Below the pieces are notes generated by a model. That model worked only from the letters and a program-made list of their open reading frames with translations. It was not told where the DNA came from and ran no database searches. Of a stretch of DNA of 18,673 bases, positions 9,421 to 18,055 are shown in pieces (the stretch's first letter is position 1; every line of letters starts with the position of its first letter). This DNA is from Isohypsibius dastychi. Its lineage: Eukaryota > Tardigrada > Eutardigrada > Parachela > Isohypsibiidae. The stretch is taken from positions 1 through 18,673 of the forward strand of contig JAQIWT010000523.1 of NCBI GenBank assembly GCA_034696485.1, written 5' to 3'. The position numbers and the translations under genes were made by a program.

Positions 9421-9920
9421 AGAAAACCAAGAAGATAAATTCACGTTTTTGCAATCTGAAGCATTTCTTCGGTAAGCCTTTCGTATTATCAATCAGTTTG
9501 ACAATTATCAAATATTGTCTAACAGTCTGATTTTTCATCGAATACGAAATCTTATGTTGTAATTAATTCCGGGCAAATGCAACGAAAGAGAACAAACACA
9601 GAAATTCCGTCCGATAACAAAACTTGTGATGCCAAAAACCCGAAACGGTTTTTGAAATCAGATATAAAATCTGAGATGCTTTTTTAACGATGGCATCGTA
9701 AAAGTTAATCTGATACGCATCATGGCAAAGTACTTCTGAAAATGACAATCTGATGGTCATCGAAACAAAATCCATTCGTAAAAGCCGAACCGATGATAGA
9801 TTACAGTTCCGTTTTTAATTTTCAGTATCACTGAGGAATCAGATTTGAAAATGATTTTTCGTTCGCATCAGTTGCACATCATGCCAACATCTGATTAACA
9901 ATACTTCGTGATGCATTCCT
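9421..9920. other. Right subterminal part of the element, no gene
   Basis: This is noncoding AT-rich sequence with repeated ATCTGA/TCAGAT-type motifs (for example about 9453, 9523, 9657, 9668, 9708, 9748, 9836 and 9890). The short minus-strand frame at 9563-9775 has no family resemblance. Confidence 0.4.
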
Positions 9921-9936
9921 ATTCCCGGCCGGGAGC
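9921..9936. repeat. Right end of the element: terminal repeat plus target duplication
   Basis: ATTCCCGGCCGGG at 9921-9933 is the exact reverse complement of the left terminal repeat. It is followed by AGC, which also precedes the left repeat. Confidence 0.55.
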
Positions 9937-9975
9937 GCGTAAGCAGAATCGAGATTTTTGCGATTCTGCTTACGC
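9937..9975. repeat. Hairpin, 15-bp perfect stem, 9-base loop
   Basis: GCGTAAGCAGAATCG pairs with CGATTCTGCTTACGC. It sits exactly at the outer edge of the inserted element, where the equivalent sequence upstream of GPCR A has the small palindrome GCGTTAACGC (4938-4947). Confidence 0.75.
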
Positions 9976-10480
9976 ACTCAAGCCGGGAAAAGATCGGAAA
10001 ATTATGTGTCCCAGGTCATCAATCTGATTCCGGCAATGACCTTCGTGAAGAATTAGCTGATCCCAAGAGCTTAATTTGTAAACAGGTGGGAAAACCAAAG
10101 AAATTTCTTGTTTAAGGTTAAGATCTCCTAGGCCAGTTACGAACGGGTTTATGGGTATCTGACTGCTTTCTCGGATTGAAAATTCAGCCGTCTGGGACAT
10201 ATTCAAATAGACCAGGTTAGACTTGGGTATAGCTGGAAAGAAGGTGATCAGAAATCATCTTCCGTTGTTGTCAGACAGCTTCGTAATTCAGACTCCGCAT
10301 TTGGCGGAACAATTATTCTAAATGGAGCAGTCTTTATGACATGGTGACGTTTGTGGCATGATGGATCCTGTTCCGGATGTTATTCTGTGCTTACCAAGGA
10401 AGCATAGCTTTTTCCGGATTGAGATCTTTCTTCGTAAAGAGCTGTTTGCAATATCGATCCGATTGATAAAGAAAGACAGA
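9976..10480 (-). repeat. Distal half of the duplicated 5' flank of GPCR B
   Basis: This continues the flank interrupted by the element. It shares ATCAATCTGATTCCGG...GACCTTCGTGAAGAATTAGCT with 5020-5065, and TTCGTAATT...CCGGATGT(T/G)ATTCTGTGCT plus the GCAA(T/C)ATCGAT block with 12815-13030 upstream of GPCR C. No intact gene is seen. Confidence 0.6.
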
Positions 10481-11015
10481 CAGATCTTTATTAAAAAAAC
10501 TTTGGTTACTTAGGACAAATCAGTCAGATATTATTTCATTCCATCTGATGCACCAATTGGTTTTTTTGCACATATCCAGACGAATTTTGTCGAGTTTTAT
10601 CAAAATGAAATGTGCTGCGGTTTCTTCGTTAGCAGATGGACGGTGGGCAGTGGGTCTTACCTAATAGCTCTTCGGGGGGGGGGGGGGGGATTCGCGGTTA
10701 TTCACCCCGAGACCACAGTGGAATTAGTTGTGCCAAAACTTCACATGAGGAGCTTGTTGCAGTTACACTGCGCTATCAAAACACGCCACGGCTCACCAAA
10801 GTTTTTGGTACGTATTAACGTTTTAGCTCCCTAGTACATAGTACAGATAGAAGCAAAACAACGGGCACAAGCTCAGAGTCGATGTCGGTTATCAGGGTCG
10901 GTGTCAATCAAGTTTATGGGCGTGCCACATCATGATATAAATACATTGACGACTGCTTACTTTGAAAAAACTAGCGCGCGATAAATCATAAGATGTGGAA
11001 GCTAGCTGGTCTCCT
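10481..11015. other. Noncoding region left of GPCR C, including a 16-base G run
   Basis: A homopolymer of 16 G occupies 10674-10689 and lies in small ORFs that have no recognisable protein. From about 10900 the sequence resembles 3' flanks of the other receptors (ATCAAGTTTATGGGCG against 3198-3212; CTAGCGCGCGAT against 6637-6648). No F-box scrap was found here, unlike to the left of GPCR B. Confidence 0.45.
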
Positions 11016-12041
11016 TCAAGATTCCGAAAACAGAGCCTTCATTTTGCTAAGAATCCTGATCACCGCTTGTTGGTAGTCACGGTTCAGCAACAGAAAAATA
11101 ACCTGAAAAAGCATGCAGTCAAGTCAATACTCGAATTTGACCAAGCTGATGCTGATCTATGGTGAACTTACCGGTGATCCGGCATGGGCCACTCTCATAA
11201 TCAAGGCAGAAATCTGCTGGACCCAGAACGACGGATCCACACTACCTCGCGTCACAAGAACCGGTACATGGCAAATGACCAACCACATAAAACTGGCAGT
11301 CAGCATGATAGTGACGTTGACCCGGCGGCGAGCGCGACGTCCGGTTCCAGAAACAAATGGCCCAACAGGACGTCGCATCGTCGAATAGCATATTTTGACA
11401 CAAGTTGACACGTAGACAGTACCGGTCAGGACGATTGGAAAGTACCATCCCAAAGTAGTGACTGCGTGACGTTTTGCTGAGTCGATTGTGATCAGTCTAC
11501 ACATGTAAGATGGCGGACGTTCATCATAGTATGCACCAAAACCGAATAGATAGGCCAGTGGGATGCAGAGTCCAATCAGAGTCGTAACAAGAACCGCTAA
11601 AATATTGAACCGAGTGCTTTTCCACACCGTCTGTCTGGCTTCGTGGAACGTGGCTGAAAAGCGGCTTACTGCCAGGACCAATCCTGTCCATGGCAAGATA
11701 AATGTCGTAGCAGTGAAAAGATAGTTAGCAGCGACACAGTACAATCTATCCTGTTTCACGCCCGTCTGAAGTTCAAGAACTGAGCGGATAAGGTTGAGTG
11801 GAGTGTGAATTCCGCACATAAGGACATCGAGAAATACAAGATAAGCAACCAAAATTCCACAGCCCTCTCGCAAAATTTTAGTGGACGTTATAACGAAGAA
11901 AAGTATGACACTGAGTATGGCGCTAGTTAAAGAAATTACCAAGCTCAACGAAGTGATGACGATGTAATCGATGTAATGGTCAGATGATGAGTTGAGCTTG
12001 GTCCAGTTCAAGACGTTGAGAGACGTTAAATTGCCGGCCAT
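11016..12041 (-). CDS. Class A (rhodopsin-like) GPCR 'C', orphan, 2 exons
   Basis: Exon 1 is 12041-11172 and exon 2 is 11102-11016, joined over a 69-bp GTAAGT...TTTCAG intron in the same phase-0 TM7 position as GPCR A; product 318 aa. The start is ATG 12041 (MAGN): in-frame TGA and TAA codons lie about 50 bp upstream, so no longer N terminus is possible in this frame. Features match GPCR A: N-terminal sequons (N4, N12, N17), LVFLD in TM2, a Cys at the start of TM3 (YCVAANYLF) and another in ECL2 (SYMCRLI), SRF in place of DRY, basic loop 3 (RRARRR), SPVIF in place of NPxxY, and helix 8 NRDYQQAVIRIL. The central part (TM3 to ECL2) is identical at DNA level to GPCR A over 201 bp. Ligand and G-protein coupling cannot be read from the sequence. 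Confidence 0.82.
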
Positions 12042-13035
12042 CCCGGCGTATGAAGCCGTTGACCACGTTTTACTAAACTGTTATCACACGAGGATTACCC
12101 GCACTTCGTTGCGTTTTCAATACGAAATGCCAGCGTATGTCCAGAAAGTGAGCAGGTTGTTCCCGCCCAATCACCGATCAGCGTTCATAAACGATGGTGA
12201 TCTTCAATCGGAACAACAAAGATTTGCAAACACAAGAAATGCAGAAAGATCAGGTACGAGGTACAGACGTCCATAGGGACATCCCTTCAGCAAGTAACAA
12301 ACAGGAATGAATCCCGGCCGTCAGATTTCAATCAAGGCGAAAAAATTCGGTTGCGTTCGAGTGTCAGATTCTTGGTAAGGGCTGGAAGCCCCAATCGAAT
12401 GCCTGTCTGGTGGTGGTTTTCAGCCTTTGAAACTGTTATTCTAGATGGCTAATCTGATCCGGAAGCACGTTTTCGCAGCGAACTGGTTATTTTAATATTC
12501 AGCTGACGCTAATAAGCAGAAAAATGATCGGTAAATTATGTGTTTTAGCTCATCAATCCGGTCTGTGCCTGACCTTCGTGATGAATTAACTGGCGAAGCA
12601 GAAAAGGCTAAGGTTCATTATATGGCAGGAAAGTGGTGAAGCTCGGGAAGTTCTATTGTTCACGGTGAAGCTTCAGCAATGCGAGTACTCACAAAGAGTT
12701 TCTTGAGAGATCGGACCGCTTTATCAAATTTGGCAGTGAGCCAATTGGTACATTTTCCAGTAAACTACTTGGAAATTTCTGGAAAGAAGAGAGATATACT
12801 CTTCCGCTAATTAGACAGCTTCGTAATTAAAACTGTGGATTCAGCGGGACAGTTACGACAAAAGGCGCGGCTTTTATAACATGGTGGTGTTTGTGGGGTG
12901 ATACAGTAAGTCTTTTCCGGATGTGATTCTGTGCTACAATGTAACAAAGAAGCACAGCTAGTGGCAACATATTCTTCCATGTAAACATCTTTTCCCCTAT
13001 ACCGTAGAACTTTCCGCAACATCGATCTGATCAAT
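12042..13035 (-). repeat. Duplicated 5' flank of GPCR C
   Basis: This aligns with the GPCR A flank (to about 5290) and with the split GPCR B flank (to about 10470). It is the longest uninterrupted copy and shows what the flank looks like without the transposon. The part just upstream of the start (12042-12120) resembles coding-like sequence in A and B but here has stops, which supports it being 5' untranslated or promoter sequence. Confidence 0.6.
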
Positions 13036-13900
13036 CGCGAAATGAAGAAAGTTCTGGAGGCAGAACTTGTTTATAATTGGGCGCGAGGATTGCCCCTCCT
13101 GTCTTCTTTATGGACCTGCTTGGCTTGCTATATAATCTCCATGCATCGTTTGGAAATAATCATTCTTGAAGTTTTGCATGTCTTTTCATGTCTTTTCTTT
13201 TCGAGGTTTCTGCGTTCTTCATGACTCATATTTCTCACATATTCCTTGCTCTCATGCCATCAGATTTGAAAATCATGGAATCCCTCCTATTTATACCTTG
13301 TGAACATGGCTCCAGATGTTTTTTCTCCACCACCGCATGTTTCTTGAAACCGGGAAGGAAAGTCGTGCTTCCTTGACATTGCCGAGGGTTTTTTCCCCGC
13401 ATATATCACTCATATCAGCTTTTCTCGCCTTTCTCTCATGTTCATGCCAGCTGCTTAATCGGATATGTTCCTCGCCTTCCCATCTCTCAACGCAAATACG
13501 ACGCGATGCAGAATTCACCAACCGCAGCTTGATCGACCAATTTGCTTGACATTTCTTGGAATATCCGCGTCATTATTCAAGCTTTCTGTGCCATGTTTTT
13601 CTAGGCCAACTTGCCAAGGGTATTGTTCCCAAGGCAGGTTTCTCCGAACATCATTGTTTCATCTCCCTATCCTGTCCTGTCTGCACCATGTATATTACGC
13701 CTCATGTCATGCTTGCTTGTTTGCTGGCCTGCCTGCCTCCATATCATGAACTATTTCCATCAACCTGCCTGTGCATCATCATCCGCTCATCTTGCCTCAT
13801 CCTGTAACGACCTGTACTGATTTGATCATGTCATGTTTTTCTGTGCCCTGCTTGCTTCATGTCCTGCTTGCCTCATGCTCCTGTTTATTTCCCTGCATGT
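13036..13900. other. Pyrimidine-rich noncoding region
   Basis: The plus strand is strongly C/T-rich, with recurrent TCATG, CTTGC and CCTGC words. Several overlapping small frames in all three plus phases are a by-product of the missing purines. None resembles a protein. Confidence 0.5.
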
Positions 13901-14042
13901 ATCATGTCATGGTGCGGTTGCCTTTCTTCGATTTGCGCGTTACTGGTTTCAGCACTTGCTCATGATCATAGTTAAGTGAGTTTGCCGCTGCTATCAACGA
14001 AGCTAAATGCCGGAAGAAGGGATCATCAACTGTCACACCTCT
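13901..14042. repeat. 277-bp-spaced direct repeat, copy 1
   Basis: It runs from ATCATGTCATGGTGCGGTTG to CAACTGTCACACCTCT, and includes CATGATCATAGTTAAGTGAG and AAATGCCGGAAG. Copy 2 lies at 14178-14320 with scattered substitutions and small indels. Confidence 0.8.
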
Positions 14043-14177
14043 GCCTGTTTCATGTCCTGCCTGCCTGCCTGATCATGTCATGTCCTGCCTGCATCATGTC
14101 CTTTCTACCTGCCTATGTTGTGCCTGCATACCTTCCTGCTTGCCTGCATACTTCTGTCCTGCTCATCCTGTATGTTT
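14043..14177. repeat. CTGC-type simple repeats
   Basis: Irregular runs of CCTGCCTGCCTG alternate with ATCATGTCATG and CTTGCCTGCATAC. This spacer separates the two 142-bp repeat copies, so the whole forms a unit of about 277 bp. Confidence 0.7.
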
Positions 14178-14320
14178 ATCATGTCATGGTGCGGTTGCCT
14201 TTTCTTCGATTTGTCGTGTCCCTGGTTCCAGCACCTCCTCATGATCATAGTTAAGTGAGTTGCTGCTGCTATCAACGGAGCCAAATGCCGGAAGTCAGGA
14301 TTATCAACTGTCACGTCTCT
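14178..14320. repeat. 277-bp-spaced direct repeat, copy 2
   Basis: Second copy of the unit at 13901-14042, with the same landmarks in the same order. A 154-codon open frame crosses it on the minus strand (14569-14105) but shows no protein resemblance. Confidence 0.8.
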
Positions 14321-14650
14321 ACTATTCCTCCTAGGCCGATAGCCTTGTGGCCGATGCCACCTCCATTTACCTCCTGCGCTGTTTGGGTTTGTTTGGCTGT
14401 TTTGGACGCGTTGCGCCTTGCTTTCCTGGTTTTTGTCGTGAGCTTTGGTAACTCGAAAGGGATTGCCCGAAGAAGTAAACTTCAAGCCGAAGCTCGGTTC
14501 GCTATATTCCCCCCATATTCTAGATATTGATGACATTTGCAATCGCCCAGAACTATAAAGACTGAGCATTGTGAAGAAACGCTGGCAGGCAAAAACGAAC
14601 CAATCAAGGATGAATTCTTTTAGCCTGATTCACCCGCTTAGTTTATTCTA
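14321..14650. other. Spacer between the repeat region and the F-box pseudogene, no gene seen
   Basis: Mixed-composition sequence without recognisable coding or RNA features. Confidence 0.35.
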
Positions 14651-15384
14651 GAGATGCTTTCGAACTTAGCCGATGAAATCGTACACCGTATCTTGCCTTC
14701 CCCTAAATGTCAGGTTAACTTTGAGTTGAAATCGGACGATTCTGTCATGAAACCTGGATTGAAATTAAGGTCTCGCTTTCAACAATATAATTCCAGGCCC
14801 AACAGATGACTAAGGTTTTCATGCGATCAGCTTTGGCAGAAAAAAGGCACTGTCATTCAGAACTGGACTAAAAACGGACCATGGCGTCGGTCAACTGGGT
14901 TCCAGGTTAATCTTTTTGTTCTGGAGCTGATTTTGAAGCGGATAATTACAATCCGGGTTTTGGTTTGTCAGAGATGGAGTTTTGGTCCTGCATTTGAGGA
15001 GACTGAGAAATGCTTGGCCTCTGACGAAAGTGTGGGTGAACATTTGCGCAACTGCATGTTTTTGTCGTCGCACTCGGTGTATCTTGCCCGTTGAACTGCA
15101 TTTGTCACCTAACATACCTGTTCCTGCTGGAAGATTGCTCAGTTTGGCTCACAAAAGAGTGCCACAAAGTAATACCGTCCTGCAATGCGGGAGGAACCGA
15201 GCTATCCGATTCCGATGTCCGATCTTTCTAATCTTTAAAACAATATTTTTCGATCCGTGCGTCATGTTTTTTTCCTGTTTCCGAACTTCTGATCATACCT
15301 TGGGTGTGTTTCAGCTGACAGCGTGTGGTACTTTATAATTGAGATTTCTTTGTACGGTGACCTTTCGAATGCAAACTCTAGATA
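14651..15384 (+). pseudogene. F-box gene 3' end pseudogene (exons 6-8 with introns)
   Basis: This is alignable with 2438-3155 of the intact gene across the end of exon 6, exon 7, exon 8, both introns and the 3' flank. The F-box start is visible (MLSNLADEI). Breaks: the sequence after the F-box core is altered (ILP, then SPKC in place of FLDG); a TGA at 14807-14809 lies where exon 7 has AGA; a 1-bp insertion at about 15057-15063 in the last exon leads to a TGA at 15092-15094. A further indel lies at about 15145-15155. Because introns are kept, the copy arose from genomic DNA and not by retroposition. The first five exons are absent. The homology ends at about 15384, and no GPCR follows as it does after the intact gene. 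Confidence 0.85.
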
Positions 15385-16440
15385 ACAGGTACAAGCCGAA
15401 CGCGCCCCTTCGGGCCGCGCGAAGCGAGCGACTCAACTGAGTTCGTTTATAGTCTTCACAACTGCACATTTAAAAGATTCCTACTTTCTAGTAGCAGAAA
15501 TATTAAATCCTCTTTAAAATTTAAATAGTCTGAAGCTGAGGTAGTGGGGGTCCACTCAAAGCAATATTTTGCTGGGTTCAGAGTTTTCAGATGGACCCGG
15601 TGTGTACATAACCCAGCATACCTAAGATAAACCTAACCTATCTCGTCCAGTAATTTGGGAGTGAACGTTGATAGCTATTCAGTAAGTTGGTTTATGAAGC
15701 TTGCTTTAGTAAATCTTAGGTTATGAATTAACAAAGCTCGGAATATCTGTGGAGAACTACATGGGAACAGGGCGTACAAGTCAAAGAGTAGTCAAAGTTT
15801 CTGATATGGAGTCGAAGGTAGTTTTATTTAATCTGGAAGCTTCGTCGGCCTGTTCTTACTGGTTAATTTTGTCAGGAACCATCTTATGCCAGCTTTGATG
15901 AGCCTCACAAAAATGCGTAAACTACAATGGAGTGTTCTCAAAGGGTTATCCCGTCCTGAATAGTCAATTTTGTGAGCAAAACCATATCAAAAGAATAACA
16001 CTACATTTAAATCAGGCACTGTTATGTGTTAACCATCAAGCAGAACCTATTTACCCACTCTTGAAGGTTGGAACAAATCTTCTCCTCAAACTTCAATCAT
16101 CAAAAAGCGAATTTATATCGCAGAGATGTAGTAAAATCGATTATTTCTGGTTAAATCGTCTTTGTTTGTGCCGTTCTGCTGAACCAATATCGAAAATGCT
16201 GTAATCGAAAAGCAAAACGAATCTTCAACGAGACGTATTTCTCAGATTTTTCTCATTAAATTCTTATGCCAAGTTATTGCAAGTTAGGCTGTGCCAAAAA
16301 TTCTACTGAGCTTTTTTGGTTATGTATTCTAAAGAATCAAATCACCATCCGATTTCAACAATTTAAAAGGTAAAACTCACTCTACTCTGTAGCTAAGTTA
16401 AAGCACTAACTTAGGTCTTCCATTTTGCTACAATACGCTC
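15385..16440. other. Intergenic region, no convincing gene
   Basis: Just after the pseudogene lies a GC-rich segment (about 15396-15432: GCGCCCCTTCGGGCCGCG then GAAGCGAGCG) that can form an imperfect hairpin and stands out from AT-rich surroundings. It is preceded by AGGTACAAGC, a word that also occurs before a GC-rich patch at 17105. The plus-strand frame at 15932-16204 has no family resemblance. The rest shows nothing I can name. Confidence 0.4.
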
Positions 16441-16447
16441 GTGCTAC

Positions 16448-16575
16448 GATTTTTTGCCAAAGGGTAGAGCTGGAAAGGCTTCCTCAGTCATCCAAGGGTT
16501 AATAAGAAACTTTGGTCCGCCTGAAGTACTTCATCAAAGTGAAACTTTGAAGGACATAGCCTTAGTGGTTTTCTT
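16448..16575 (+). pseudogene. Integrase-core-like relic (retroelement or DNA transposon)
   Basis: The translated segment contains FLPKGRAGKASSVIQGL, then IRNFGPPEVLHQSE. This resembles the stretch around the second catalytic Asp of retroviral-type (DDE) integrases, where F-G-x-P-x-x-(L/I) is followed by SDNG-E-F. Here the SDNGxEF position reads SETLKDI, so the catalytic Asp is Glu and the motif is lost. No zinc-binding domain or third acidic residue is recognisable nearby. It is a short, inactive fragment; the match rests on about 40 residues. Confidence 0.35.
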
Positions 16576-16844
16576 ATCCCGGATCAAGACCATTTACATG
16601 AAACAAAAGAGCTCGGAGTACGATTGGAAAAAATCGAAATGTTTTAGAAGTCTGACCTTTACAGACTATTTAAATCAAAGCTCTGCACTAACACATTTCC
16701 AGCGACTGGCATTCACAAAATGCATTTTCAAAAAATACTTCAGAGTCAAGATATAGGTCAGAGATTTGAGATTCAGGATTTCAGAGATTTCAGAGAAAGA
16801 GATAGGCCAGTTCACCTATCTATTTTTGGCTGCACTTTGAATCT

Positions 16845-16918
16845 AGGGGGAATCGAAATCGAACCCACGTTGTGCCCGGATCACTTTATTCGATTAGTGA
16901 AGATACCATGGGTGCTAT
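16845..16918 (-). repeat. tRNA-like sequence, possible SINE or tRNA relic
   Basis: The minus strand contains GTGATCCGG, then CGTGGGTTCGATTTC. The second resembles a tRNA T-arm and Pol III B box (GGTTCGANTCC), with one departure at 16855. A weak A-box-like GGTATCTTCACTAATCG lies about 35 bases before it. The acceptor and T stems do not close, so it is not a functional tRNA. Confidence 0.35.
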
Positions 16919-17325
16919 TAGGTAGATTGTTCGATTTACTATTTTTTTTCAGTTGATTGACCATTTGCCATTCTTTTAAAAAATCTTGAGAAGTGTTATA
17001 AGTTGGCGGGGAGTTCATACGATTGGAATTCATTGCAATCAACTTGTTTGAGCAAGGAATGAATGAGGAGATCTCTGTTACTCGAAATAGCGCGTAGCAG
17101 TAATAGGTACAAGCAAACGGCTCGGCTTCGCCTCGCCCGAACTTCCGAGGGTGCCGAAATATTTTTAAAAATCAGCAGAAGTCTTAAAAACGAATATTTA
17201 CAGAAGAATGTAGTGTTGCTAGGTGGTAGCATGTCATGTTGTTAGGATACTCCACTAAACACATCTGATAGAACATCGCTCGCATGGGATGGAGAAATTC
17301 AGCCACACTCAAAGGATTAGAATCA
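16919..17325. other. Intergenic region, no gene seen
   Basis: It contains a GC-rich patch at 17105-17155 (GGCTCGGCTTCGCCTCGCCC) in otherwise AT-rich DNA. Small frames on both strands overlap it without resemblance to known proteins. Confidence 0.35.
17133..17180. repeat. Short dispersed repeat, copy 1
   Basis: TCGCCCGAACTTC is followed by a diverged tail ending AATCAGCAG. The same arrangement recurs at 18056-18107. Confidence 0.5.
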
Positions 17326-17326
17326 A

Positions 17327-17382
17327 GAAAATGAATGTGAAGGGAGCGTTCATTTTCAGTTCAACGCCTTAAATGCGTTGAA
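17327..17382. repeat. Two adjacent small hairpins
   Basis: GAAAATGAA (17327-17335) pairs with TTCATTTTC (17349-17357). It is followed at once by TTCAACGC (17360-17367) pairing with GCGTTGAA (17375-17382) around a 7-base loop. Confidence 0.6.
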
Positions 17383-18055
17383 GAACCAAAATTATGAACC
17401 AGCTTCATGAACTGATGGAAAACTTCTTACGAACTCGCGCCCGTAGGTCGCGTACCTCCTTTCGCCTTACATGATTCTGATTAACGGTAGGGTTCATCAC
17501 ATAGCAATTACCGCAGTTCCATTACTGCAACCTTGGAATCCTGTAATCTCCACTGGAAATCTAATGGAACTCTAATTTCTGCCAATTTAAAAAAAAAGTT
17601 ACATGTGAATCTGTTTGAAAAGTGAATCGATTGTAGATAACATCATGACTGTCAAAATGAATGCGTTTTGGTTTGTTTCTAATGTGAATTGCAAAAATGT
17701 TATTTGCAGCAATTTTGATCATTTTTTTGCTGGTGACCTTGCGTTTTTTCCCTTTTAAAGATGAACGCATGTAAATTTCGAAAAACCGTCAGTAGGAAGC
17801 TACTAATTTTCAATGGGAATTCGAATGAACTATGTACTGAGCCTGCAACGTAATCCGTTGATTTTCTACAGAAACGCGTACTCGAAGAATCAAGCCTTAC
17901 GGCTATTGTCGGTATTTGACCACCCTCCCGATTCTCTCCCCAGATACCTTAGTTACCGACAACCTTGACAAGTCAGACAAGGGCCAAAGGAAAAGGTACA
18001 GTATAATAAGCCGACCTTTAGTGATGGAGGGTGGAGCGCAGCTAACAGCATGAGT
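17383..18055. other. Intergenic region, no gene seen
   Basis: AT-rich sequence. Weak internal symmetry is present (CCACCCTCC at 17920-17928 against GGAGGGTGG at 18026-18034), without other support for an element. Confidence 0.35.

Larger units (their letters stand above)
8030..9933. mobile_element. 1.9-kb inserted element with GC-rich terminal inverted repeats
   Basis: The 5' flank shared by GPCRs A, B and C is continuous in A (around 4931) and C (around 12465) but in B is broken by this segment, so it is an insertion. Its ends are 13-bp inverted repeats CCCGGCCGGGAAT (8030-8042) and the complement at 9921-9933. The flanking duplication is ambiguous: AGC (3 bp) if the whole 13-bp repeat is element, or CCGGGAGC (8 bp, 8022-8029 and 9929-9936) if part of the right repeat is target. 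Both ends carry scattered ATCTGAT-type motifs, as subterminal transposase sites do in several DNA transposon superfamilies. The interior has an unrecognised minus-strand ORF and a long palindrome. No DDE transposase domain is recognised, so it is probably non-autonomous or degenerate. Confidence 0.65.

Noticed and set aside
12807-13034. 75-codon open frame on the minus strand
   Set aside because: It lies in the duplicated noncoding flank of GPCR C; the paralogous flank of B (10280-10470) does not keep it open.
14105-14569. 154-codon open frame on the minus strand
   Set aside because: It crosses the 277-bp repeat and simple-sequence region, resembles no protein, and its openness follows from the skewed composition.
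15537-15548. TGAGGTAGTGGG, which begins like the let-7 microRNA
   Set aside because: Only the first nine bases agree with let-7. The best pairing partner is a 7-bp GGGTCCA/TGGACCC stem (15548-15554 with 15592-15598) that does not cover the would-be mature strand, so no proper precursor hairpin forms.
15932-16204. 90-codon plus-strand frame
   Set aside because: No motif or composition signal beyond an open frame; too weak to call a gene or a transposon part.
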